Below, in pieces: positions 16,211 through 24,500 of a DNA stretch of 64,000 bases (position 1 is the first letter of the stretch; each line of letters opens with the position of its first letter). The stretch lies in assembly GCF_012971745.1 (NCBI RefSeq), contig NZ_CP048834.1, positions 4,969,001 to 5,033,000 of the forward strand, given 5' to 3'. The notes below the pieces were generated by a model. The model was not told where the DNA came from. It did no database searches and was given only the letters and a program-made list of their open reading frames with translations. The translations under genes were made by a program, and so were the position numbers. The DNA comes from Starkeya sp. ORNL1. GTDB lineage: Bacteria; Pseudomonadota; Alphaproteobacteria; Rhizobiales; Xanthobacteraceae.

Positions 16211-17091
16211 GGCTCGCCGCGCCGGATCACATAGGCCTTGCCGAGGTCACGCGTGGCGGCGATGGCCAGGATGCGTCGGCGCTCGTCCTTCCAGGTCTGC
16301 ACGGCCTGCGCCGACACTTCGCTCAGATCGACCTTGCGGCCCGGCACGAAGGTGTCGAGGCGCACGATGTGCCAGCCGTCCGACGCCTGAAGCGTCTGCC
16401 ACTGTCCGATCGGCAGCGCGACCAGCGCGTCCACGAAGTTCTGACCGAAGGAGGGCATCAGCGTATGGCGCGGCCGCTCGCCGAAGATGTGCGCGCGCAT
16501 CCTCACATCTTCGGGCTCGGTGCCGGACAGGATCTCCTGCAGCACCGCGCGGCTCTGCGTCTCGGCGTCCGCACCGGTGAAGGGCACCTCGATGAAGCTG
16601 ACCAGGTCCGGGATGTCGTACTGGATGCGGCGCTTCTCGTACCACTCCTGCAATTCCTGCGGCGTCGGCTCCTTCACATCGACGCCGCCGAAGATCAGCA
16701 GGCGCATCTTGTGGGTGATGCGGTCGCGGATCATCTCGTCGCCCTTGTCGAGGCCCTGCGCCAGCGCCTCGCGAAAGGTGATCTCGTTGAGGATCCACAG
16801 GTCGATCAGGGGAGCGAGTTCGTCGGGGGCAGGTTCGCGCTGCTCGTGGGCGCTCTTGAAGGTGTCGATGATCGACTGGCGCACCTCCGGCGTCACCTCG
16901 ATGAGCCGTTCCTTGCTGACCGACGGCGTGACGGCGGCATGGACCGCGAAGATCACCGCGCCGATCAGCATGAACTGAAGGAGCGGCTCGCGCAGCAAGC
17001 GCCAGACCGGATTCAGCCTGCCGCCACCTTGGGATTTCGCGCCATCGACGTCGACGGTGTCGACAGCCGGTTCTCCACCCGATGTAGTCAA
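16207..17091 (-). CDS. Peptidyl-prolyl cis-trans isomerase, parvulin (PpiC/SurA-like), membrane-anchored
   Basis: A 294-residue parvulin. After a 30-residue cytoplasmic segment, one membrane helix (LLQFMLIGAVIFAVHAAVTP) anchors it, with the rest in the periplasm. The N-terminal chaperone part includes LWILNEITFREALAQGLDKG, and the isomerase domain includes SFGQNFVDALVALPIGQWQ followed by GWHIVRLDTF. It heads the operon with three HupE/UreJ-like genes and may fold their periplasmic domains or the exported DUF3604 protein encoded divergently. The role in the cluster is inference. Confidence 0.88.
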   Translation of the reverse strand: MTTSGGEPAVDTVDVDGAKSQGGGRLNPVWRLLREPLLQFMLIGAVIFAVHAAVTPSVSKERLIEVTPEVRQSIIDTFKSAHEQREPAPDELAPLIDLWILNEITFREALAQGLDKGDEMIRDRITHKMRLLIFGGVDVKEPTPQELQEWYEKRRIQYDIPDLVSFIEVPFTGADAETQSRAVLQEILSGTEPEDVRMRAHIFGERPRHTLMPSFGQNFVDALVALPIGQWQTLQASDGWHIVRLDTFVPGRKVDLSEVSAQAVQTWKDERRRILAIAATRDLGKAYVIRRGEP

Positions 17092-17425
17092 TTCCGATTT
17101 CCCTGCCCGATTGGAAAAGAACGTTGCCGGACTTCCCTTTGCCGACTGCCGTAGCGTCTGACTAATGGAGCGGAGGTGTCGCGATCATGACAGTGTGCCG
17201 GGATTCATCGGCACAGGTACAAGGTCTCTCGCACTGCTGGCAGAGTACAATTTATACGCGCTGCGGTGGATAATTTATCTGGATACTTCGAAATATTACC
17301 TAAGTGCCGGCTAATCTATTACGTAACTGTCATCAAACTTTCATTGGCGGTTGAGGCGCCAGTCACAGAACACCGTTACGGAAGTGCTCCTCCAACGGAA
17401 TGTCCACCATCAAAGGGGCTACAGA
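17092..17425 (+). other. Divergent regulatory gap between parvulin operon and DUF3604 gene
   Basis: 334 bases without a gene. The half near the DUF3604 gene is A/T-rich (from about 17250) and holds the Pho-box-like repeat at 17327-17344. A single inverted half-site, ATGACAG, lies at 17187-17193 on the side of the parvulin operon. No other structure stands out. Confidence 0.6.
17327..17344 (+). promoter_or_regulatory. Candidate Pho box (PhoB site)
   Basis: CTGTCAT, then CAAA, then CTTTCAT: two 7-base repeats separated by 4 bases, giving the 11-base period of a PhoB-binding Pho box. The first repeat matches the consensus exactly and the second differs at one base. It lies 82 bases before the DUF3604 ATG. 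A good -10 is not obvious downstream, which lowers confidence. Confidence 0.6.
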
Positions 17426-19333
17426 ATGAAGAGCGGAGCGCTGTCGCAGCAGTTGATAGCGGGTGCATCGGTCCTGGCAGTGGCGACGGGGGCGGTGGTC
17501 CTGCCGTCGACGCCGTCGGTTGCCGACAGCTATATGGCAGGCGATTTCCATAACCACACGCCGTGCTCGGACGGCCGGTCGTCCATCGAGACGATGGTCA
17601 AGAAGGCGGTCCAGAGCTATGGCCTCGAGTGGCTCGGCGCTGCCGATCACGGCGGCAGCAGCCCGCGCGACTGCCGCATCGACGACCCCGAAGGCGACGG
17701 CTCCAACTCCGGCACCGGCAAGTTCTGGGATGTTGCCCCCGCGACGCCGATCAAGGGCGATCTCGCGACCTCGCAGGGCCACCGCGCGATGTGGCGCTGG
17801 CAGGCGGCCGAGGACATCATCTATCCGGAAGTGGCGCGCCTCGCCAAGCAGCTCAACAAGCCGATGCTCTATGCCGGCATCGAGACCAACGTCCCCGGCC
17901 ATGAGCACACCAGCATGGCGGTGATCGGCAACCAGAAGCCGCAGAATTTCGGGGGCGACATCGGCGACGCCAGTGGCGTTGCGGAATTCGAATACCGCTT
18001 CGACCGCAGCGACACCGACACCAGCAAGGGCGCGCCGACCCACAATTGGGAAGGCAAGGTCGCGAATGCTTCCGGCACCGGCTCGGGCACGACCAACCAC
18101 GCCAACAAGGCGGTTCCCAGCGTCAAGTGGCTGCAGAAGAATTACCCGCTCGAGAGCTATTATGTTCCGGCGCACGTCGAGCGTGCCGGCGTGTTCAATC
18201 CGAACGGCAATAACGGCTTCAACGTCGAGCACTTCCGCGACTTCAACAATGCCGGTCCCACCGTTGCGGTCGGTTTCGAGACCCAGCCCGGCCACCAGGC
18301 CAGCAATAATCGCGGCGAGTACCGGTTCAATTTTTGCGGCGACACCTGCCCCTCGGTCGGCGTGACGACCTATGGCGGCACCGGCGTCTACGGCGCCAAG
18401 ATCGGCGGCGTGTGGGACGCGCTGCTCGGCGAAGGCCGGAACTGGTTCTTCTATGCGAGCTCGGATTGGCACAATCGCGGCGAGTTCAGCATCTATGAGA
18501 CCGGCTCGACCAACGACTTCTATCCGGGCGAATACCAGAAGCTGTACATTCCGCGTCCGGCCGGCGGCACCACGCTGCGCCCCGAACTCGTCGTCGACGG
18601 CGTCCGCTCCGGCAATTCCTATTCGGTCATGGGCGACCTGATCACCAGCGAGCTGTCCTACAAGGCCGAGGTCATCGGCTACGCCGCGGCCGGCACCGCC
18701 AAGATGGGCCAGACCCTGGTGGTTCCGCGCGGCCGTTCGGTGCGCCTCACCCTCGAGGTCACCCTGCCGACCGGTACCAACCACTCGCCCTACAGCTTCA
18801 ACAACCCGTCGCTGGCCCAGCTCACCATCCAGGAGCCGCTCAACCGGCCGAAGCTGCGCAATGTCGACTTCATCCGCGGCAACGTCACCGGCGTCGTCTC
18901 GCCGAACAACGGCAACTATACCAACGGCACCAACCCGACGGCGCAGATCATCGGCTCGTTCAACCAGAACAGCTGGACGGTGAGCGGGCAGAAGCGCACG
19001 ATGGTCGTCAATATCCAGAACGTGCAGAACAACATGTACGTCCGGACCCGCGGCAGCAATCTGCCGCCCAGCACGCCGAACGAGACCGACGGGCAGGGCA
19101 ACCCGCTCAACGACTGGGATCCGGAGAACAGCGCTCAGGGTCCGTTCGTACTCTGCACGGACGCCGCTTGCCCGTCGCACATGGCCGAGCGTAACGGTCA
19201 GAAGTTGTCGAGCTACGACGTCGCCGCGTGGGCGGACCTGTGGTTCTACACCAACCCGATCTTCATCCGCGTCGCCGACCAGCCGAAGCTTCTGGTCGAG
19301 ACCAATGCCGCCATGGCGGTGTCGCTGAAGTGA
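17426..19333 (+). CDS. Exported DUF3604 protein with PHP-like metal motif
   Basis: A 635-residue protein with a signal peptide (to about residue 33, ending SVADS). The mature start has DFHNHTPCSDGRSS (D40, H42, H44) and then GAADHGG (D74, H75), the metal-binding pattern of PHP-type phosphoesterase folds; DUF3604 is a PHP-related family of unsettled function. Later blocks include ETNVPGHEHTS, NVEHFRDFN and YASSDWHNRGEFSIYE, which supply further His/Asp ligands. The ATG at 17426 has AAAGGGG 7 bases upstream; an earlier frame start (17351) has none. A Pho-box-like site precedes it and a terminator follows. It could be a secreted phosphoesterase and T2SS client; this is inference. Confidence 0.88.
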   Translation: MKSGALSQQLIAGASVLAVATGAVVLPSTPSVADSYMAGDFHNHTPCSDGRSSIETMVKKAVQSYGLEWLGAADHGGSSPRDCRIDDPEGDGSNSGTGKFWDVAPATPIKGDLATSQGHRAMWRWQAAEDIIYPEVARLAKQLNKPMLYAGIETNVPGHEHTSMAVIGNQKPQNFGGDIGDASGVAEFEYRFDRSDTDTSKGAPTHNWEGKVANASGTGSGTTNHANKAVPSVKWLQKNYPLESYYVPAHVERAGVFNPNGNNGFNVEHFRDFNNAGPTVAVGFETQPGHQASNNRGEYRFNFCGDTCPSVGVTTYGGTGVYGAKIGGVWDALLGEGRNWFFYASSDWHNRGEFSIYETGSTNDFYPGEYQKLYIPRPAGGTTLRPELVVDGVRSGNSYSVMGDLITSELSYKAEVIGYAAAGTAKMGQTLVVPRGRSVRLTLEVTLPTGTNHSPYSFNNPSLAQLTIQEPLNRPKLRNVDFIRGNVTGVVSPNNGNYTNGTNPTAQIIGSFNQNSWTVSGQKRTMVVNIQNVQNNMYVRTRGSNLPPSTPNETDGQGNPLNDWDPENSAQGPFVLCTDAACPSHMAERNGQKLSSYDVAAWADLWFYTNPIFIRVADQPKLLVETNAAMAVSLK

Positions 19334-19348
19334 GCGGATCGCCTGCGC

Positions 19349-19467
19349 CTAGAGCATGCTCCGCAAGAAGTTGGAAGACTTTTGCGATCAGAACATGCTC
19401 CAGCGTATTGAATCTAGAGCACTATCTTGTCGCTCGGATGATTCCATCCGAGCGGATAGGGCTCTAG
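19349..19467. repeat. Interspersed two-hairpin repeat, copy 2 (opposite orientation)
   Basis: This copy runs CTAGAGCATGCTCCGCAAG to GGATAGGGCTCTAG and aligns with the reverse complement of 8511-8620. Its second hairpin has drifted (CACTATCTTGTCGCTCGG against GGATAGGG), so pairing is imperfect. Both ends read CTAGAGC. It lies between the DUF3604 stop and its terminator. Confidence 0.88.
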
Positions 19468-19493
19468 CGCAGGCAAGCAACACTGATGGTGCG

Positions 19494-19528
19494 ACCGGGG
19501 GCCAAGGATGGCCCCCGGTTCGTTTTTT
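19494..19528 (+). terminator. Rho-independent terminator after DUF3604 gene
   Basis: ACCGGGGGCC and GGCCCCCGGT form a perfect 10-base stem with a 6-base loop, followed by TCG and six T. It lies about 160 bases after the DUF3604 stop, beyond the interspersed repeat. Confidence 0.88.
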
Positions 19529-19570
19529 CTGCACGTCCTAATTTCGCTGCACGTTCTGCCGGGTTCGTAC

Positions 19571-22177
19571 ATGTCCGAAATCAGCGCCGTCCCGACCGCT
19601 TTGCCAGCCGCGGCCGCGCCACACCGTATCCTCGCCATCACCGCGATTGCAGGCCTCTCCGGTTTCGCCGGGCTCGGCTACGAGATCGTCTGGAGCCGGA
19701 TGCTCGCGATCTCGCTCGGGCACGAGATCGTGGCGGTGCTCGGCGTCATCTCGGCGCTGTTCGCCGGCATCGCGCTCGGCAGCCTGATGCCGGGAAGGCG
19801 CATCGCCGGCAATCCACGCCCGGCCCTGTGGTACGCCGGGCTCGAGCTTGCGATCGGGCTGTGGGCGCTGGCCTTGATCCCGCTGCACCCGCTGGTCGGC
19901 GATCTCGTTCCCGCGCTGATGCCGATCGATGCAGCGCCGGCGCGGCAATGGCTGATCGCTTTCGCATTGCCCTTCGCGCTGCTGCTGCCGGCGACGCTGG
20001 CGATGGGCGCGACGCTGCCGGCGCTTGAGGCGGTGCTGGCCCGGCGGTTCGCGCTCGGCGGCGTGGTCGGGCGCGTCTATGCGGCGAACACCGCCGGGGC
20101 CGTCGCCGGCACGCTCGCCACCACCTTCCTGGTCATTCCGACCCTCGGCCTCTCGGCGACGCTGGCGCTGTGCGCCGCCCTCAATTTCATCTGCGCTGCT
20201 GCCATGTGGCGCTGCGGTGGGGGGATGCGCGACGAGCCTGTGGCTAGAAATAAGCTGGCTAGCGATTCGCGCGCGGTCGTGCTTGCCCCCTTGTTCGTCA
20301 CCGGGCTGCTCGGCATCGGCTATGAGGTGCTGACCATCCGGGTGGTCAGCCAGATCCTCGAGAACACGATCTACACATTCGCGATCCTGCTCGCGACCTA
20401 TCTGCTCGGCACCGCGCTCGGCGCGGCGATCCACAACCGGTTTGCCCGGATCCGCAACGCCGATGCACTGACCAGTACGCTCGTCGCGGTGACCTCGCTG
20501 GCCTGCATCGCCGGTGCAGTCGTGCTGGCGATGTCGGACGTCATTCTCGATACCCTGCGCAATATGCTGCCGCCGACCATGACGGGACGGCTCGGTGCCG
20601 AGCTCGGCATCGCGGCGCTTGCCTTCCTGCCGCCCACCGTCGCCATGGGCGCGCTGTTCACCCAGCTGGCGCAGGCCGCGAGTGATCGCATCGGCGGCGT
20701 CGGGGCGGCGCTCGCGGTCAACACGTTCGGCGCCGCGCTGGCGCCTATCCTGTTCGGGCCGGTGCTCGTCCCGCTGGTCGGCGCCAAGCTCGGCTTCATC
20801 CTGATCGCCGTCGCCTATGTGCTGGCACTGCCGAATCTGCGCCGGCCGGCTGTCGTTGCCAGCGCGCTGATATCGCTCGCAGCGCTGGCACTGCTGCTAT
20901 CCCCATTGTCGCTGCGCTTCGTGCAGATACCGCCCGGCGGCGCGCTGGTGTGGCATCGCGACGGTGTCATGGCGGCGGTGAGCGTGGTGCGCAATCGCGC
21001 CGGGGACCAGCATCTCCAGGTCAACAACCACTTCCGCATGGGTGGCAGCGCGTCGGAGCGCTCCGACCATCGCCAGGCGCACATCCCGCTGCTGCTTCAC
21101 CCGGACCCGAAGCGGGCGCTGTTCCTCGGGCTCGGCACCGGCGCTACGCTGTCGGCGGCGGGCGACCATCCCGGGCTGGTGACCGATGGCGTCGAACTGG
21201 TGCCCGAGGTCGTCGAATCGTTTCCGCTATTCGCAGGCTCGGCCCCGCAGCTCGGTCGCAATCCGGATATCAACATCCACGTCGCCGATGCACGCCGTTT
21301 CGTCCGTGCCCCCGGCGAGCGCTATGACGTGATCGTCGCCGACCTCTACCACCCTTCCGTCGACGGCTCCGGCGCGCTCTATGCCCGCGAGCACTTTGCC
21401 GCGATCCGGGATCGGTTGGCGCAGGACGGGGTGTTCTGCCAGTGGCTGCCGCTCCACCAGCTCGACATCGCGACGCTGCGCGTCATCGTCCGCACCTTCC
21501 TCGACGTGTTCCCGGATTCCAGTGCCTATCTGGCGCAGTTCAGCGTCGAGACCCCGCTGATCGCACTGATCGGGCGGCGGGCACCGAAGACCTATCCGGC
21601 CGACTGGCTGCAGCGCCGCGTCACCGATCACGGCCTCGCCACGCGGCTGGCAGCGCTCGATCTCAAGGACGAGCTGTCGCTGTTCGGGCTCTATCTCGCC
21701 GGCACCGACGAGCTACGCGCTTTCGCCGGGCCGGGCCGCCTGAACACCGACGACCAGCCATTGGTCACGGCCGAGGCGCCGCGCGTCGCCTACGCCATGG
21801 CCGACACACCGGGCGATCGGCTGGTCGCGCTGCTCGGTGCCTTGCACCCGCGCCCCGGCGAGGTCGTGAGCGACGAAGATACAAACCGCCGGCTCGCGGC
21901 GTATTGGAAGGCCCGCGACCGCTATCTGGAGATCGGCGTGCGCACCCTCGCAATGGCCGGGCCACGCAGCGTGATCGCCAATATCGCCCCCCAGCTCGTG
22001 GAACTGGTCCGCATCAGCCCGGACTTCGACGCCGCCTATCTTCCGGTGCTGGCCATGGCGCGGCAGCTCGCGGCCCGCGACCCTATTGCGGCGCGCGGGC
22101 TCCTAGAAACGCTCGATAGGGCGAACCCTGGGCGGCCCGAGGCGCGGCGCCTGTTGGCGAGCCTGCCGCCGGGCTAG
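19571..22177 (+). CDS. Fused MFS / spermidine synthase-like protein
   Basis: An 868-residue protein. The N-terminal half has about 12 hydrophobic segments, starting GLSGFAGLGYEIVWSRMLAI, the characteristic opening of fused MFS/spermidine synthase proteins. The C-terminal half has an aminopropyltransferase-like fold: LGLGTGATLSAAGDHP (SAM-type binding loop), DGVELVPEVVESFP and VIVADLYHPSVDGSGALYAR. The natural reaction of this membrane family is unproven; a true spermidine synthase is not implied. A further helical tail of about 150 residues follows. The ATG at 19571 is preferred over 19508, which lies in the terminator region. Its 3' end overlaps the convergent CopC-like gene by 95 bases. Confidence 0.85.
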   Translation: MSEISAVPTALPAAAAPHRILAITAIAGLSGFAGLGYEIVWSRMLAISLGHEIVAVLGVISALFAGIALGSLMPGRRIAGNPRPALWYAGLELAIGLWALALIPLHPLVGDLVPALMPIDAAPARQWLIAFALPFALLLPATLAMGATLPALEAVLARRFALGGVVGRVYAANTAGAVAGTLATTFLVIPTLGLSATLALCAALNFICAAAMWRCGGGMRDEPVARNKLASDSRAVVLAPLFVTGLLGIGYEVLTIRVVSQILENTIYTFAILLATYLLGTALGAAIHNRFARIRNADALTSTLVAVTSLACIAGAVVLAMSDVILDTLRNMLPPTMTGRLGAELGIAALAFLPPTVAMGALFTQLAQAASDRIGGVGAALAVNTFGAALAPILFGPVLVPLVGAKLGFILIAVAYVLALPNLRRPAVVASALISLAALALLLSPLSLRFVQIPPGGALVWHRDGVMAAVSVVRNRAGDQHLQVNNHFRMGGSASERSDHRQAHIPLLLHPDPKRALFLGLGTGATLSAAGDHPGLVTDGVELVPEVVESFPLFAGSAPQLGRNPDINIHVADARRFVRAPGERYDVIVADLYHPSVDGSGALYAREHFAAIRDRLAQDGVFCQWLPLHQLDIATLRVIVRTFLDVFPDSSAYLAQFSVETPLIALIGRRAPKTYPADWLQRRVTDHGLATRLAALDLKDELSLFGLYLAGTDELRAFAGPGRLNTDDQPLVTAEAPRVAYAMADTPGDRLVALLGALHPRPGEVVSDEDTNRRLAAYWKARDRYLEIGVRTLAMAGPRSVIANIAPQLVELVRISPDFDAAYLPVLAMARQLAARDPIAARGLLETLDRANPGRPEARRLLASLPPG

Positions 22178-22571
22178 CCGGCGCTGCGTCTGTCGCGTCG
22201 GCGCTGGCAATCGTGAACGGGATCGACCCGCCGTCCGGGTGATAGTGCCGGCGGAGATAGCCGTTCCACTCGATCAGATACTTGCCGGGCGGCAGCGCCT
22301 TGGTGGCACGAAACTCGGCGCTGCGGACTTCACCCGCGGTGCGGACCCAATCGATCGGCCATTCCGTCATGTTCTCGTCGATGATCCGGACCTGCTGCAG
22401 GTCCAGTTCGAGCATGAACTGGAGCGTCACCGTCGGCTGCGGATCGCGCAGCACGTCGCCCGCATTCGGCGACGACTGGTCGAAGGCGCACTGGGCCTGC
22501 GCCTGCGTGCCGGCCAACGTGGTCAAGCCGAGCAGCGCCAGCGCCGCGACCATCGATCGTGAGTGCATCAT
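22083..22571 (-). CDS. CopC-like domain periplasmic protein lacking the N-terminal copper His
   Basis: A 162-residue exported protein: signal peptide ending AQAQ, then CAFDQSSPNAGDVLRDPQPT and PPGKYLIEWNGYLRRHYHPD, matching the CopC/YobA beta-barrel. Canonical CopC starts its mature chain with a copper-binding His; here the equivalent position is Gln-Cys, so copper binding by the usual site is doubtful. The Pro/Ala-rich tail (about 35 residues) is low complexity. It follows the 2OG oxygenase by 23 bases and is probably co-transcribed. The last 95 bases overlap the convergent MFS fusion gene. Confidence 0.75.
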   Translation of the reverse strand: MMHSRSMVAALALLGLTTLAGTQAQAQCAFDQSSPNAGDVLRDPQPTVTLQFMLELDLQQVRIIDENMTEWPIDWVRTAGEVRSAEFRATKALPPGKYLIEWNGYLRRHYHPDGGSIPFTIASADATDAAPASPAAGSPTGAAPRAAQGSPYRAFLGARAPQ

Positions 22572-22594
22572 CGTCTCCTTGAGTCCGTGATCGA

Positions 22595-23215
22595 TCAGGC
22601 GAACCGGATGGCGTAGCCGAAATTGTCGAGCCGCTCGGGAATCGCGTTGAAGGCGATGGAGATGCGCTGTTCGCCCTGATTGGTCGGCACCTCGTGCAGC
22701 AGATAGCTCGGGAACATCACGAGATCGCCGGGCGTGATCTCCGGCATCATCCATTTGCTGCCGTTGTAGGCGTTGATGCGCGCGCCCTGGTGATGGTTGC
22801 TGAAGATGAAGTTGGTGCCGCCGAGGCTCTTGTGGAACACGAGGTTCGCGGATGGGTGCGGCTGCGTCAGATAGAGCACGCCGGAAATGAAGCTGTTGGC
22901 GTGGGTGTGAATGGACTGGCGCCCGCCGGGCTCCAGCACGTTCATCCAGATCTCCTTGATCTGCCAGCGCAGCGTCTCGCCGAACAGCACTTCGCCGAAT
23001 TGCACCACGCTCGGCATCACGATCTCGCCGAGTTGCGCATAGATTTCGTTGGCATCGACACTGGTAACCGGCGTGTGCGACAGCCGGTCGGAGAAGGCGT
23101 TGGTGTGCTTCTGCGAATTCTGGATTTCGCTGGTGATGGAGGCGATCAGCTCGCTGCTCAGCAATCTCTCCACCCGCACCACGGGTGTCGGGAACAATCC
23201 GATAACCTGACTCAC
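22595..23215 (-). CDS. Putative 2OG-Fe(II) oxygenase (TIGR02466-like)
   Basis: A protein of about 206 residues from the GTG at 23215. The opening SQVIGLFPTPVVRVERLL and the core HTHANSFISGVLYLTQPHPS, GDLVMFPSYLLHEV and GEQRISIAFNAI fit the 2OG-Fe(II) oxygenase family that starts with a Phe-Pro-Thr-Pro motif. The two core His and the C-terminal His in LLHEV are probable iron ligands. An ATG at 23257 would add 14 residues; GTG is preferred because the family begins at this point and GCAGG lies 7 bases upstream. It lies 143 bases after gspN, on the same strand. Substrate unknown; a protein hydroxylase is possible. Confidence 0.8.
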   Translation of the reverse strand: MSQVIGLFPTPVVRVERLLSSELIASITSEIQNSQKHTNAFSDRLSHTPVTSVDANEIYAQLGEIVMPSVVQFGEVLFGETLRWQIKEIWMNVLEPGGRQSIHTHANSFISGVLYLTQPHPSANLVFHKSLGGTNFIFSNHHQGARINAYNGSKWMMPEITPGDLVMFPSYLLHEVPTNQGEQRISIAFNAIPERLDNFGYAIRFA

Positions 23216-23358
23216 AATGGCGCCTGCCCGATTCAAGGAGGAGGGAGCGTGCCGCATCCGGCCTCGGCCGGAGGGCCGGGCGCCGCGACCCGCGCCGCGC
23301 ACTTTCCCTATCGTCCATGACCGCCGCATGACCGCAGGCGCGAGCGCCGCCGCCGGAT

Positions 23359-23940
23359 CTAGTGGTCCGGATAGGGTTCGAGCTTCGGCTCGGGAGGGCG
23401 CTTCGATCCGGCCGGCGGTGTGCCGGAGTTCGGTACGCTCGCCGCCCGCACGCCGGGGGACGGCGCCGATGCATCGGGCAGGCGTGGCGCTGGCTCGGAT
23501 TCATGTCCGGGCAGCGTCAGCACGGCAGTGCTGCGGTCCTTCTGCAGCATGGCGTCACGCATGCTGACCGTGCGCAGGATCCAGCCGTCGTGATCCTCGC
23601 CGGTCTTCAATCGCATCACGGTATTGGTCGCCTGGTCGAGGAAGATGCCGTACCCGCCGCTCACATTGACGATGGTGCCGATCAGCGTGAGCGGCGGCAG
23701 CACCGGGTCGCTCGGCGCGGCGGGCGGCGGGGGTGGCGGCGGCAAGGCCGCGACCTCGGTCGATGGCGGCGGACGCCGCGATGGCGAGAAGATCGGCCGC
23801 TCGCGCGTGGCAGCCAGCGTCTCGATCGGAATGGCCCACAGCGGATTGCCGCGCTGCTCCACAGGATTCCCGGCGGCCGGTGCCTCAGCCGCCCATCCGC
23901 ACAGGACCAGCCCGATCACTACCGTCGCGAGCGCTCTCAT
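23359..23940 (-). CDS. gspN: Type II secretion GspN-like protein
   Basis: A 193-residue protein with a signal peptide (MRALATVVIGLVLCGWAAEA), then RERPIFSPSRRPPP, a motif typical of alphaproteobacterial T2SS N-type proteins, a Pro run and one small domain (LTLIGTIVNVSGGYGIFLDQ). The rest is low complexity and Pro-rich. The domain resembles the HR region of GspC/PilP, and no separate gspC is seen, so this protein may link the inner-membrane platform to the secretin. ATGA overlap with gspM fixes the start at 23940. Confidence 0.75.
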   Translation of the reverse strand: MRALATVVIGLVLCGWAAEAPAAGNPVEQRGNPLWAIPIETLAATRERPIFSPSRRPPPSTEVAALPPPPPPPAAPSDPVLPPLTLIGTIVNVSGGYGIFLDQATNTVMRLKTGEDHDGWILRTVSMRDAMLQKDRSTAVLTLPGHESEPAPRLPDASAPSPGVRAASVPNSGTPPAGSKRPPEPKLEPYPDH

Positions 23941-24500
23941 CGCGCACCTTGCCATTGGCCGTACACGGTCAGCAGCACCTGCAGGCGCCCGTCCTGCGAA
24001 TCGGTGGACGCCGCCGTCGAACTCTGGGCGACGAGCTGGTCGACGAACAGGAACGGCATGCCCGCCTCCAGATCGTAGAGCAATGTCTGCAGCTCCGGCT
24101 GCGCGATCTCCAGGCTGGCCGTCACGCCGAGGAAGCCGGCGCCGAACTGGGTGTCCTGCAATTCCACCCGGGACGACATGATGCGGCCGTCCGCCCGCGC
24201 CACGGCGCTGGAAACGCGCTGCATCAAGGCGGCGCCGGCAACGGTCACGGTCGGTCCTTCGAGGAACGGCGATCCCGTCGGCACATTTGCCGGCACGCCG
24301 GTATCGGTGGGCGTTGCCCGGCGGCCTTGCAGCCGGTCGAGAATCTCGCTCGCTTCCGCGACGGCGGCGCGCTGTGCCAGCAGATCCGTGACCGTACCGC
24401 CGGCCGCAAGGACGATGGTCACTACCAGCCCGGCATAGAGGAGCACGGCGGCCGCGGCGCGCCAGTCGTATCGGCCACCGAGCGATCGGATGGGGCTCAT
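23937..24500 (-). CDS. gspM: Type II secretion GspM-like platform protein
   Basis: A 187-residue bitopic protein: about 15 cytoplasmic residues, one membrane helix (AAVLLYAGLVVTIVLAAGGT), a coiled-coil stretch and a ferredoxin-like periplasmic domain (ASLEIAQPELQTLLYDLEAG, then RLQVLLTVYGQW). This is the GspM layout of inner-membrane platform proteins that pair with GspL. Start and stop overlap gspL and gspN by 4 bases each, as in a coupled operon. Confidence 0.8.
   Translation of the reverse strand: MSPIRSLGGRYDWRAAAAVLLYAGLVVTIVLAAGGTVTDLLAQRAAVAEASEILDRLQGRRATPTDTGVPANVPTGSPFLEGPTVTVAGAALMQRVSSAVARADGRIMSSRVELQDTQFGAGFLGVTASLEIAQPELQTLLYDLEAGMPFLFVDQLVAQSSTAASTDSQDGRLQVLLTVYGQWQGAR

Noticed and set aside
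17187-17193. ATGACAG upstream of the parvulin operon as a Pho box
   Set aside because: A single inverted half-site without a second repeat at the right spacing.
17363-19180. 605-codon minus-strand frame opposite DUF3604
   Set aside because: Same cause: an antisense frame with no motif or ribosome site, while the plus-strand protein has a signal peptide and metal motif.
23235-23320. Plus-strand GTG frame of 23 codons with a perfect AAGGAGG site
   Set aside because: Attractive ribosome site, but no promoter or meaningful peptide, and it is antisense to the start region of the 2OG oxygenase gene.
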